Of a stretch of 64,000 nucleotides of DNA, positions 24,013-31,919 are shown one piece after another. The stretch comes from Solirubrobacter sp044865965 (GTDB taxonomy: Bacteria; Actinomycetota; Thermoleophilia; Solirubrobacterales; Solirubrobacteraceae). The notes beneath the pieces are model-generated. The model searched no databases. It saw only the letters and a program-made list of their open reading frames with translations, and had not been told where the DNA came from. A program made the translations under genes and the position numbers. The stretch covers positions 6,498 to 70,497 of the forward strand of contig JBIOTP010000097.1 in NCBI GenBank assembly GCA_044865965.1, in the 5' to 3' direction. Positions within the stretch are counted from its first letter, which is position 1; every line of letters starts with the position of its first letter.

Positions 24013-24567
24013 TCAGGCGGCCACGCGCACCGGGGCGACCTCGGCCGCCAGCTCGGCGACGATGCCGGCGAGCTCCAGCTCCAGGTCGCGGTCGGCCAGG
24101 CGGCCGTCGGAAGTGAACGCCTCGTCGGCGCCCGCCACCGGCAGCTCGCGATCGATCACGCGGGCGCCGATCGCGGCGAGCACCTTGCGCGCCTCCGCCT
24201 GCGCCCACACGGCGCCGAACATCCCCGTGCTCGCGCCCACGACGGCCGCCGGCTTGTTGCGCAGCGGGCTCTCCGCGAGCGGCCGCGAGACCCAGTCCAG
24301 CGCGTTCTTGAGCTGGCCCGGCAGCGAGTGGTTGTACTCGGGCGTCGCGACGAGCACGGCGTCGGCGTCGGCGATCGCCGTCTTCAGCGCCCGGACCGCC
24401 TCCGGCCCGGGCGCGCGGTCGTCGTCGGCGTCGTAGGGCGGGATCGCCTTGAGGCCGGGGAACTCGACCAGCTCGGCCCCCGGCGGCAGCAGCTCCCCCG
24501 CGGCGCGCAGGAGGCACGAGTTGAACGAGCCGGCGCGCAGGCTGCCCGAGAGGCCGAGAACCCGCAT
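24013..24567 (-). CDS. NADPH-dependent FMN reductase family protein
   Basis: 184 aa flavodoxin-like fold. FMN phosphate loop GLSGSLRAGSFN, then the signature VATPEYNHSLPGQLKNALDW, as in chromate/quinone reductases. Reduces FMN, quinones or other acceptors with NADPH. It starts 2 bp after the yceI stop, so the two form a pair likely under the TetR operators upstream of yceI. Confidence 0.9.
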   Translation of the reverse strand: MRVLGLSGSLRAGSFNSCLLRAAGELLPPGAELVEFPGLKAIPPYDADDDRAPGPEAVRALKTAIADADAVLVATPEYNHSLPGQLKNALDWVSRPLAESPLRNKPAAVVGASTGMFGAVWAQAEARKVLAAIGARVIDRELPVAGADEAFTSDGRLADRDLELELAGIVAELAAEVAPVRVAA

Positions 24568-24569
24568 CC

Positions 24570-25115
24570 CTACTCCGCGATGAACTCGAGGTTGACGGAC
24601 AGCTTGACCTCGTTGGCGAGCGCGACCCCGCCCTTGGGCAGCGGCGCGTTCCACTCGAGGCCGTACTCGGTGCGATCGACGATCGCACCGAGCTCGACGC
24701 CGACGCGCAGGGCGCCGCCGAGCCCCGCGACGGCCTCCGTGATCGTCCCGCGCGCCTCGAGCGGCCGCGTGTGACCCTTGATCGTCAACTCGCCGTCGAC
24801 GACGAGGTTCCCTTCCTCGACGCGCACCAGCGTCGAGGCGAACGCGATCTCCGGGTAGCGCTCGGTGTCGAAGAACTCCGGTGACCGCAGGTGCGCGGCG
24901 AGGTTCTCGTCCTTGACTACGAGCGACTCGGCGCGCACACGGCCGTCCAGCCGCAGCGAGCCGTCCTCGGCCGCGGTCAGCGTCGCGTCGTAGTCCTCGA
25001 AGCGGCCGCGGAAGGTCGATACGACCATGTGCTTTACAGCGAACCCGACCGTCGAGTGGACCCGATCCGCGGTCCAGGTGCCGGCAGGGACGAGGGGTGT
25101 GGCGATGGCGCTCAT
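24570..25115 (-). CDS. YceI-family lipid/isoprenoid-binding protein
   Basis: 181 aa, no signal peptide. Family motifs: WTADRVHSTVGFAVKHM, FRGRFEDYDATL, HLRSPEFFDTERYPEIAF, and VDGELTIKGHTRPL. The lipocalin-like barrel binds polyisoprenoid or amide lipids. The ATG is chosen over an upstream in-frame start because AGGAGA precedes it. Transcribed divergently from the TetR gene, with two operator copies between. Confidence 0.92.
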   Translation of the reverse strand: MSAIATPLVPAGTWTADRVHSTVGFAVKHMVVSTFRGRFEDYDATLTAAEDGSLRLDGRVRAESLVVKDENLAAHLRSPEFFDTERYPEIAFASTLVRVEEGNLVVDGELTIKGHTRPLEARGTITEAVAGLGGALRVGVELGAIVDRTEYGLEWNAPLPKGGVALANEVKLSVNLEFIAE

Positions 25116-25134
25116 GGCTCTCCTGAGAGTTGTT

Positions 25135-25193
25135 CCGGACCGTGGTCCGGTTGACCTGGGCGGCACTGTATCACAGAATCGGACCGTGGTCCG
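25135..25193. promoter_or_regulatory. Twin TetR operators in the yceI/tetR divergent promoter
   Basis: Two copies of CGGACC-GT-GGTCCG (25136-25149 and 25180-25193), centres 44 bp apart, in the 89-bp gap between the divergent starts. The second sits just before the tetR start and the first just before the yceI start. Placement and symmetry fit repression of both genes by the adjacent TetR protein. Confidence 0.8.
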
Positions 25194-25204
25194 CTTAGTA
25201 TCAT

Positions 25205-25807
25205 ATGCGTCATATGGCGAAGCCGCTTCCCGTCCTCGGAACCGACACGGCCGAGCGCGCCGACGCCGCGCGCAACCGCCGCAAGGTGCTCGAGGCCGCC
25301 GGCCGGCTGTTCGAGTGCCACGGCGTGGACAACGTGTCCATGGACGCGGTGGCGGCCGAGGCGGGAGTCGGGAAGGGGACCCTGTTCCGGCGCTTCGGAG
25401 ACCGCGCCAGCCTCGCGCTCGCGCTGCTCTCGGAGCACGAGTCGGAGCTCCAGGACGCGGTCATCCGCGGCCCGGCGCCGCTCGGGCCGGGCGGGCCGCC
25501 GAAGGAGCGCCTGATCGCGTTCGGCCGCGCGTACCTCGAGCACCTCGAGCGACACGCGGACCTGCTGCGCGCGAGTGAGCGTGGGCGGCTCGCCAGCGCG
25601 CCCTACGCCTTCATGCGCACCCACGTGGGGCTGCTGCTGCGCGAGGCGGGCATGGGGGCGCGCGCCGACTACCTCGCCGACGTCGTGCTCGCGCCGCTCG
25701 CCCCCACCGTGTTCGTGTACCACCGCGGGCCGCGGGAGCTCTCGCTCGACGAGCTCGCCGACGCCTATGCCGACCTCGTCACGCGCCTCCTAGACTCTCC
25801 GCGATGA
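25205..25807 (+). CDS. TetR-family transcriptional regulator
   Basis: 200 aa (an ATG three codons later is also possible). HTH at about residues 23-66 (RRKVLEAAGRLFECHGVDNV, AVAAEAGVGKGTLFRRFGDR), then an all-helical ligand domain. Probably represses yceI-FMN reductase and itself through the two CGGACC-GT-GGTCCG sites. It overlaps moxR by ATGA, so the downstream AAA/VWA pair is in the same transcription unit. Confidence 0.92.
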   Translation: MRHMAKPLPVLGTDTAERADAARNRRKVLEAAGRLFECHGVDNVSMDAVAAEAGVGKGTLFRRFGDRASLALALLSEHESELQDAVIRGPAPLGPGGPPKERLIAFGRAYLEHLERHADLLRASERGRLASAPYAFMRTHVGLLLREAGMGARADYLADVVLAPLAPTVFVYHRGPRELSLDELADAYADLVTRLLDSPR

Positions 25808-26688
25808 CCGCCCCGCTGGTCCCCGCCTCCGTCGACGAGGTCGCCGACGGCCTGCGGGCGGTCGGCTACCTGCCGGGCGAGTCGACCGCGCTCGTCGCCT
25901 ATCTCGCCGCCCGCCTCGGCAAGCCCGTGCTCGTCGAGGGCCCCGCAGGGGTCGGCAAGACCGAGCTCGCGAAGGCGCTGGCGGCGTACCTGCGCCGCGG
26001 GCTCGTGCGCCTCCAGTGCTACGAGGGCCTCGACGAGGCCAAGGCGCTCTACGAGTGGAACTACCGCAAGCAGCTGCTGCGGATCCAGGCCGAGGCGGAG
26101 GGGACCGGCTGGGAGGCGGTGCAGGAGGACATCTTCGGCGAGGAGTTCCTGCTCCCGCGCCCGCTGCTGACCGCGATCTCGGCCGAGGCGCCGGTCGTGC
26201 TGCTGATCGACGAGATCGACAAGACCGACCAGGAGTTCGAGGCGATGCTGCTCGAGCTGCTGTCGGACTTCCAGATCTCGATCCCCGAGCTGGGCCGGAT
26301 CGCCGCCCGCTCGCACCCGGTCGTGATCCTCACCTCGAACAACTCGCGCGAGCTGACCGAGGCGCTCAAGCGCCGCTGCCTGTATTTGTGGCTCGACTAC
26401 CCGAGCACCGAGCGCGAGCTCGAGATCGTCCGCCTGCACGCGCCCGAGCTGCCGGAGACGGTGGCGGCGCGGCTGGTGGAGGTGGTGGCGATGGTGCGCG
26501 ATCTCGACCTCAAGAAGCCGCCCTCGATCGCGGAGTCGATCGACTGGGCGCGCGCGCTGCTGCTGCTCGGCGCCGAGGACATCTCGCCCGACGTGTTCAA
26601 GGCGACGATGTCGATCATCGTCAAGCACCGGACCGACCTCGACACGGTCGCCGAGCGGGTCGGCGTGCGCCTCGGCGCCGCCGCGTGA
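25804..26688 (+). CDS. MoxR-type AAA+ ATPase
   Basis: 294 aa. Walker A EGPAGVGKTELAKAL, Walker B VVLLIDEIDK, sensor 1 VILTSNNSRELTEALKRRC, and the MoxR-typical LQCYEGLDEAKALYEWNY insert. Works as a chaperone ring with a VWA partner to insert metals or activate enzymes. The VWA gene follows with a GTGA overlap. The pairing resembles CoxD/CoxE, but no CO dehydrogenase genes are in the window. Confidence 0.93.
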   Translation: MTAPLVPASVDEVADGLRAVGYLPGESTALVAYLAARLGKPVLVEGPAGVGKTELAKALAAYLRRGLVRLQCYEGLDEAKALYEWNYRKQLLRIQAEAEGTGWEAVQEDIFGEEFLLPRPLLTAISAEAPVVLLIDEIDKTDQEFEAMLLELLSDFQISIPELGRIAARSHPVVILTSNNSRELTEALKRRCLYLWLDYPSTERELEIVRLHAPELPETVAARLVEVVAMVRDLDLKKPPSIAESIDWARALLLLGAEDISPDVFKATMSIIVKHRTDLDTVAERVGVRLGAAA

Positions 26689-28064
26689 GCCTTCCGCGCC
26701 ACGTCCTCGGCTTCGCCGACGCGCTGCGCTCCGAGGGCGTCGCGATCGGCACGTCGGAGCTCAATGACGCGTTCGCGGCGCTCGGCGAGGTCGGCTGGAC
26801 GCAGCCGGGGCCGTTCCGGGAGGCGCTGGCGGCGACGCTCGCCAAGTCGCCCGAGGACCGGCGCGTGTTCGAGCTGATCTTCGAGCGCTACTTCTTCCGT
26901 GCCGCCGAGGGCGCGGCGATCGAGCAGGGGGTGCGCGAGGCCGGCGCGGCCGAGGAGCCGGCCGACGGCATCACCGGCGGCGAGCGGATCGACTACGACG
27001 CCCTCCGCGAGCAGATCCTCGCGGCGATCCGCGCCGGCGACGAGGCCGCGATGCGCGACCTCGCCCGGCTCGCCATCGCCGCCTTCGGCCGCCGCGGCGA
27101 GGGCTCGGGCGTGCTCGGCGTCGACGTGCAGCGGATCCGGCGCGCCTTGGGACTGCGCTCGGAGCCGGGCGGGCTGGTCAAGGGCGAGGCCCCGAACGCC
27201 CCGCTGGAGGGACTCACCCGTGAGGAGATCCGCCGCTTCGAGGCGCACCTGCGGCGCGAGCTCGAGCGCGCCCAGATCGAGCGCACGCAGGCGCTGCCGC
27301 CGTCGCGGCCGCTGAACGAGCTCGACCGTGCTCTCCCGTCCGGCCCGCTGCAGGACCTCGCGGCCGTGCACCGCGTCGTCGCCCAGCTCAAGCGGCGCCT
27401 CGCCACCCGGGGCCACCAGGCGCGCGGCCACCGCCACCACGCGCACGTCGACGTGCGCCGCACGATGCGCGCCTCGCTGGAGACCGGCGGCGTGCCGGTG
27501 GTTTTGAAATACCGGCCGCGGCGCCCGCGCCGGCCGGAGCTCTACGTGCTGTGCGACGTCTCCACGTCCGTCACCTCGGCGAGCGTCTTCTTCCTGAGCG
27601 TGCTGCACGCGCTGCACGACGCGTTCCGGCGGATGCGCTCGTTCGTGTTCGTGGAGCGGATCTCGGAGGTCACCGACGTGTTCGAGCGCGAGCGTTCGTT
27701 CAAGGCGGTCAGCGACGCGATCTCCCGCGACGCCGGGGTCGCCGACGTGTCCGGCTACACCGACTACGGGCGCGTCTGGAACGAGTTCCTGACGCTGGTC
27801 GAGGACGACCTGCACCCGCGCGCGACGGTGATCGTGCTCGGCGACGCCCGCACGAACGGGCGCGACCCGCGCGCCGACGTCTTCGCGCGCGTCGCCGACC
27901 GCGCCGGCCGCACGTTCTGGCTGAACCCCGAGCCGCGCCTGTACTGGAACTACGGCGACTCGGTGATCGCCGCCTACGAGCAGTTCTGCGAGGCGCACGA
28001 GTGCTGGACCACGCGCCAGCTCGAGGACTTCGTGCGCGCGCTCACCCGCCCGGCCTACGCCTGA
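26685..28064 (+). CDS. VWA domain protein, CoxE-like
   Basis: 459 aa from GTG. N-terminal helical region (ALRSEGVAIGTSELNDAFAA), a His/Arg-rich linker (RGHQARGHRHHAHVDVRR), then a C-terminal von Willebrand A domain. The MIDAS motif is DVSTSVTS and the metal-site Thr is in GYTDYGRVW. Partner of the MoxR ATPase upstream; together they probably remodel a metalloenzyme or envelope complex. It converges on the secreted hydrolase gene. Confidence 0.9.
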   Translation: MSLPRHVLGFADALRSEGVAIGTSELNDAFAALGEVGWTQPGPFREALAATLAKSPEDRRVFELIFERYFFRAAEGAAIEQGVREAGAAEEPADGITGGERIDYDALREQILAAIRAGDEAAMRDLARLAIAAFGRRGEGSGVLGVDVQRIRRALGLRSEPGGLVKGEAPNAPLEGLTREEIRRFEAHLRRELERAQIERTQALPPSRPLNELDRALPSGPLQDLAAVHRVVAQLKRRLATRGHQARGHRHHAHVDVRRTMRASLETGGVPVVLKYRPRRPRRPELYVLCDVSTSVTSASVFFLSVLHALHDAFRRMRSFVFVERISEVTDVFERERSFKAVSDAISRDAGVADVSGYTDYGRVWNEFLTLVEDDLHPRATVIVLGDARTNGRDPRADVFARVADRAGRTFWLNPEPRLYWNYGDSVIAAYEQFCEAHECWTTRQLEDFVRALTRPAYA

Positions 28065-28092
28065 GCGCGGCCGGGCGGGCGAGACGGCGTGG

Positions 28093-29718
28093 TCAGCCGA
28101 GGATCTGCCGTGCGTGCAGCCGAAGCTGCTGGCGGACCTGCGGGGCGACGAGCGCCCGCTGCTGGACCTGCTGGGGCTGCGCGAACGGGATGTTCTGGCG
28201 GCAGCTCGTCCCCGGCGCCGGCAGCGTCAGGGTGTTGACGTAGCTCTCGATCGCGGTGTCGATGCAGTCCGGGCTTCCGTTCCCGTAGGCCGTGTGGCCG
28301 TCACCGCGCATCGTCAGCAGCCGGGCGTTGCCGAGGTCGCGGACGAGGCGCTGCGCGCCGCGGTACGTCGTCGCCGGGTCGTACGTGGTGGCGACCACGA
28401 GCGGCGTCGGCGATTGGTTCGAGGCCTTGAACGGGCCGTAGAACGCGTCCTTGTCGTGGATCGGATAGAGCCCGTAGTTGAGCTCGACGTAGCCGGTGTT
28501 GAAGTAGAAGTGGTCGAACATGCCGAACGCGTCGTCGCCGGCCTCGAAGTACGTGCCGAGGTCGCGCGTGTAGCGCTGCTCGCCGGCGCCGATCGTGAAG
28601 TAGAGATCGGTGCCGGGCGAGTACTGGCCCGTGTCGGGGTCGCGGCCGTAGAAGAACTCGTCCGTGAGCTGCCGGATGAGGCTGCCGTCGCCGCCCTGCG
28701 CGGCCGACAGCGCCTGTGCGAGCAGCGGCCACAGCTGCTTGGCGTACATCGGGACGACCGCCGCGGCGATCACGTCGTCGCCCTTCACCGGCCGCGGGTC
28801 CGGCGTGTAGCCGGTGGCCGCAAGCGGATGGGCGTTGGCCTGGTCGATCAGCGAGTCATAGGCGTCCCAGGGATCCTTGCCGCCGAACCCGAGGCAGGCC
28901 GCCTGGTCGGCGGCGCAGGCCTGGAAGAAGCGGCCGAGCGCGCGCTCGAAGCCCGCGGTCTGCTCGCGCAGGCCCTGCATCGGCCGGTTGATGTAGTTGT
29001 CGGCGTCGAGTGGCCCGTCGAGCACCATCGCGCGGTAGTTGCGCGGGAACAGGCTCGCGTACGTGGCGCCGAGGAACGTGCCGTAGGAGAAGCCGAAGTA
29101 GTTGAGCTTGCGCTCGCCCAGGGCGTCTCGGAGCAGGTCCATGTCACGGGCGACGTTGGCCGTCGAGACGTGCGCCAGGATCCCGTCGTTGAGCGCGATG
29201 CAGCGCGCGATGTAGCGGCTGTCCTTCTGGATCAGCGCCCCCGGGTTGACGTTGAACGGCGTCTGGAAGGGCTCGGAGTAGATCCCCTGCGTCTCCTGGT
29301 TGGCCTTGCAGTCGATCGACGGCTGGCTCTGGCCGACACCGCGCGGATCCATCCCGATCAGGTCGAAGCGCTCGTTCAGCGCCGGGAACCCGTCGGCGCC
29401 GAAGGCCTCGATGAAGTCGGCGATCGAGGCGCCTGGCCCGCCGAAGTTCAGGAACAGCGTGCCGATCCGGTGCGCCTTGTCCGTGGCGGGCGAGCGGGCG
29501 ACGAACAGGTTGACCTTGCCGTCGTTCGGCCGGTCGTAGTCCAGCGGGGCGCGCAGGACCGCGCACTGGACATTTGGCGCGTCGCCACACGCCTTGAAGC
29601 TCAGCGACGGGGACTGGTCGTGCGAGGCGGGCGCGGACGGCGCCCCCACGAGCAGCGCGCCGGCGGCGGCGCATACGGACACGAGCAGCCGTCCAGGCCG
29701 CAGTGGAGCAACGATCAT
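28093..29718 (-). CDS. Secreted alpha/beta hydrolase, tripeptidyl aminopeptidase (TAP) type
   Basis: 541 aa. Signal peptide to about residue 31. The hydrolase core has NFGGPGASI oxyanion loop and nucleophile elbow FGFSYGTFLG. The Asp is in VVATTYDPATTY and the His in MRGDGHTAYG, within a C-terminal TAP-like domain. Family members (Streptomyces SlpD/E, mycobacterial Hip1 type) cleave short peptides or esters outside the cell. GGGAGG lies 4 bases before this ATG, so I favour it over an ATG four codons upstream. Confidence 0.9.
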   Translation of the reverse strand: MIVAPLRPGRLLVSVCAAAGALLVGAPSAPASHDQSPSLSFKACGDAPNVQCAVLRAPLDYDRPNDGKVNLFVARSPATDKAHRIGTLFLNFGGPGASIADFIEAFGADGFPALNERFDLIGMDPRGVGQSQPSIDCKANQETQGIYSEPFQTPFNVNPGALIQKDSRYIARCIALNDGILAHVSTANVARDMDLLRDALGERKLNYFGFSYGTFLGATYASLFPRNYRAMVLDGPLDADNYINRPMQGLREQTAGFERALGRFFQACAADQAACLGFGGKDPWDAYDSLIDQANAHPLAATGYTPDPRPVKGDDVIAAAVVPMYAKQLWPLLAQALSAAQGGDGSLIRQLTDEFFYGRDPDTGQYSPGTDLYFTIGAGEQRYTRDLGTYFEAGDDAFGMFDHFYFNTGYVELNYGLYPIHDKDAFYGPFKASNQSPTPLVVATTYDPATTYRGAQRLVRDLGNARLLTMRGDGHTAYGNGSPDCIDTAIESYVNTLTLPAPGTSCRQNIPFAQPQQVQQRALVAPQVRQQLRLHARQILG

Positions 29719-29844
29719 CAAACCTCCCATCCCTCTCGGGACGGGAGCCGAGCGGCACCCGCCCCTCTTTCTGGTCAGGACCCTATCCGCGCGGCGCCCC
29801 CGGGTGCAGGAGATGGCGGATTAGGATCCGGTTGACCTTGGGGG

Positions 29845-29861
29845 CCGGGGTCAGACCCCGG
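29845..29861. repeat. Palindrome CCGGGGTC-A-GACCCCGG
   Basis: Perfect 8-bp arms around a single A, in the 180-bp gap between the hydrolase start and the cyclase stop. The inner GGGGTC-N-GACCCC is the same as in the larger palindrome at 10000-10030. It may terminate the cyclase transcript or be a member of a dispersed intergenic repeat. Confidence 0.6.
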
Positions 29862-29898
29862 CGCGGGCGCGTAGTCGCTCGCGGGATCCGACCCCGTC

Positions 29899-30996
29899 CT
29901 ACGCCCGCCGCGCCCGGTAGGCGTGCACGGGCGAAGAGATGCCCTTGAGCTTCTTGGCGCCGGCGTCCGAGAACGCGAACGCGTCGCCGGCGGCCTCGCG
30001 GATCGCGTCGGTGACCAGCACGGACGCGGGGCGCGCGCGTGTGGTGAGCCGGCTCGCGAGGTTGACCGGCGCGCCGAACCAGTCGCCCCAGCGGTGCACG
30101 GCCTGGCCCGACGCCACCCCGGCGCGCAGCGGCGGGAGGTTCGCGTCGTCGCCGGCGGCGTCCACGAGCCGCAGCGTGGTGTCGAGCATCGGCACCGGCT
30201 CGGGGCACACGAGCATCACCGCGTCGCCGATGAGCTTGACGAGCCGCACCGGCGGGTCGACCGCCTCGGCCGCGAGCCGCGAGAGCCGCCCCGCCACGCC
30301 CCCGAGCTCCTCGACCGGGACGCTCTCGCCGAGCTCCGTGAAGCCCACGACGTCGGCGAACGCCACCACCGTCTCGCGCGTGTCGTCGAGCCGGCCGGTG
30401 CGGCGCTGCTCCTCGGTGATCGCGTCGGTGCGCAGGCTCTGCTGGAGGTGCATGGCGAACACGTGCTCCAGCCACGGCCCGGCGAGCGGCATCAGCTGCT
30501 CGGCCACCGCGCAGTAGCGGCGGGCGAGCTCGTGCTCGTCCAGGCCGGGCTCCATGAACGTGCGCGCCACGAGCGCCCGCGTGGCCTCGGCGTAGGCGCT
30601 CATCCCCTGCCCGAGCACGCGCGTGACCTCGAGCGCGTCCTCGTCCGCGAACCCGGCCTCGCGATGGCTGCGGCCGAGCCTGGCCGCCTCGAGGTCCTGC
30701 TCGCCGAAGATCCGGTCGTCGAGCCCGGGGACGGGCAGCCCGAGCGCGCGCCGGCTGGCAGCCAGGAAGTCGATCTCGACCCCGGAGAGCTCGGACAGCT
30801 CGCGCGCCGTGTAGCGCGCCTCGCCGCTGAGATAGCGCTCGACGGGGAGCAGCACCAGCCGGTCCTCGGCCACCGCCCGCCTGAGCTCCTCGACGCCCGC
30901 GCCCTTCTCCGCCAGCTCGTCCAGCAGCCGGGCCCGAGCGGCGCGCGCGGCGTCGTCCTCGAGCCCTTCGAGCAGGCCTTCGGCCTCCCAGTCCAT
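29899..30996 (-). CDS. Class III adenylate/guanylate cyclase, paralogue without HTH
   Basis: 365 aa. The first ~180 residues are a helical sensor region similar in layout to that of the cyclase at 3522-4697 (shared LMPLAGPWLEHV-type segment). The C-terminal cyclase domain has both metal aspartates (FADVVGFTEL and IGDAVMLV) and the Asn/Arg segment GAPVNLASRLTTRARP. It should be catalytically competent. I take MDWEAEG as the start; the frame is open 63 bp upstream but that stretch has no family character. Divergent from the TPP-controlled operon. Confidence 0.83.
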   Translation of the reverse strand: MDWEAEGLLEGLEDDAARAARARLLDELAEKGAGVEELRRAVAEDRLVLLPVERYLSGEARYTARELSELSGVEIDFLAASRRALGLPVPGLDDRIFGEQDLEAARLGRSHREAGFADEDALEVTRVLGQGMSAYAEATRALVARTFMEPGLDEHELARRYCAVAEQLMPLAGPWLEHVFAMHLQQSLRTDAITEEQRRTGRLDDTRETVVAFADVVGFTELGESVPVEELGGVAGRLSRLAAEAVDPPVRLVKLIGDAVMLVCPEPVPMLDTTLRLVDAAGDDANLPPLRAGVASGQAVHRWGDWFGAPVNLASRLTTRARPASVLVTDAIREAAGDAFAFSDAGAKKLKGISSPVHAYRARRA

Positions 30997-31063
30997 GGCT
31001 CCGGCAGACGGTACAGGGCGGCGCGCCCGCGCGATCCAGGTTGTTAGGCTGCTGGTCATCTGA

Positions 31064-31154
31064 AACAGGGGGGCTGGGAGGATCGCCCGGCTGAGATAGC
31101 GCCCGTCCGGCGCTGACCCTTCGAACCTGTGGGGTAATGCCCGCGGAGGGAGCG
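31064..31154 (+). ncRNA. TPP riboswitch (THI element)
   Basis: Conserved core strings appear in order and spacing: CTGAGATAGC, an optional P3a stem AGCGCC/GGCGCT, GACCCTTCGAACCTGT, GGGGTAATGCCC, and GCGGAGGGA. The CUGAGA, ACCCUU-GAACCUG and GGGUAAUGCCNGCG-AGGGA segments are the thiamine-pyrophosphate aptamer signature. It precedes a NitT/TauT-type transporter with an NMT1/THI5-like binding domain, which fits thiamine precursor uptake repressed by TPP. Confidence 0.95.
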
Positions 31155-31919
31155 ATGCGGATCGATGTCGAGGCTCCCGAGAGGGAGCCTCGTGACGTAA
31201 AGCCGGACGACGGAGTCGTCGTGGCCGGCGTGCGCAAGGCGTTCGGGCGCGTGCTGGCGCTCGACGGGATCGACGTGCGGGTCGCGGCGCACGAGGTCGT
31301 CGCCGTGGTGGGGCCGAGCGGGTGCGGGAAGTCGACGCTGCTCGAGCTGGTGTGCGGCCTCGCCGCGTCCGACGCCGGGACCGTGAGCTCGCCGCCCGCG
31401 GCGCTGATGCCGCAGCGCGACGGGCTGCTGCCGTGGCTGAACGCGCTCGACAACGCGGCGCTGGCGCGGCGGGTCAAGGGCGACTCGCGGGCGCAGGCGC
31501 GCGCGGCCGCGCACCGGCACTTCGCGGCGTTCGGGCTCGAGGGCTTCGAGCGCGCGCGGCCGGGCGAGCTCTCGGGCGGGATGCGCCAGCGCGTGGCGTT
31601 CCTGCGGACGCTGCTGGCCGGGCGGCCGGTGCTGTGCCTCGACGAGCCGTTCGCGTCGCTGGACGCGCTCACGCGCGGGCAGATGCAGAGCTGGCTCGCC
31701 GATGCGCTGGCGCGCGAGCCGCGGACGGTGCTGCTCGTCACCCACGACGTCGAGGAGGCGGTGCTGCTGGCAGACCGGATCGTGCTGCTGTCGGCGCGGC
31801 CCGGGCGCGTGGTCGCGACGCTCGACGTCGCGCTGCCGCGGCCCCGCGCGCGGACCGACCTCGGAGTGGTCGAGCTGCGCGAGCGCGCGCTGAAGGCGCT
31901 CGGCGGGGGGACGGGCTGA
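31155..31919 (+). CDS. ABC transporter ATPase for thiamine precursor (ThiZ-like)
   Basis: 254 aa if started at 31155. Walker A GPSGCGKST, Q-loop MPQRDGLLPW, signature ELSGGMRQR, Walker B LCLDEPFASLD and H-loop VLLVTHDVEEA: a complete NitT/TauT-type ATPase. The first 22 codons span the hairpin of the riboswitch platform. A GTG at 31221, in frame and preceded by CGGAG at good distance, gives MAGVRKAFGRVLALDG, a typical family start, and may be the real one. The stop overlaps the next ATG. Confidence 0.9.
   Translation: MRIDVEAPEREPRDVKPDDGVVVAGVRKAFGRVLALDGIDVRVAAHEVVAVVGPSGCGKSTLLELVCGLAASDAGTVSSPPAALMPQRDGLLPWLNALDNAALARRVKGDSRAQARAAAHRHFAAFGLEGFERARPGELSGGMRQRVAFLRTLLAGRPVLCLDEPFASLDALTRGQMQSWLADALAREPRTVLLVTHDVEEAVLLADRIVLLSARPGRVVATLDVALPRPRARTDLGVVELRERALKALGGGTG
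31170..31191 (+). promoter_or_regulatory. Hairpin likely forming the riboswitch expression platform
   Basis: A perfect 9-bp stem GAGGCTCCC/GGGAGCCTC closed by a GAGA tetraloop, 16 nt after the aptamer. The 3' end of the aptamer contains GGGAGC (31148-31153), complementary to GCTCCC in the left arm, so the aptamer and hairpin can compete. No T-run follows. It could be a T-less terminator or a structure limiting access to the ribosome site near 31212. Confidence 0.6.

Noticed and set aside
26685..28064. MoxR/VWA pair considered as part of a CO dehydrogenase (cox) cluster.
   Set aside because: No coxL, coxM, coxS or other molybdenum hydroxylase genes occur nearby; only the accessory-type pair is present.
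10000..29861. GGGGTC-N-GACCCC palindromes considered as insertion-sequence ends.
   Set aside because: No transposase or target-site duplication is visible at either site. Kept as a dispersed repeat or terminator only.
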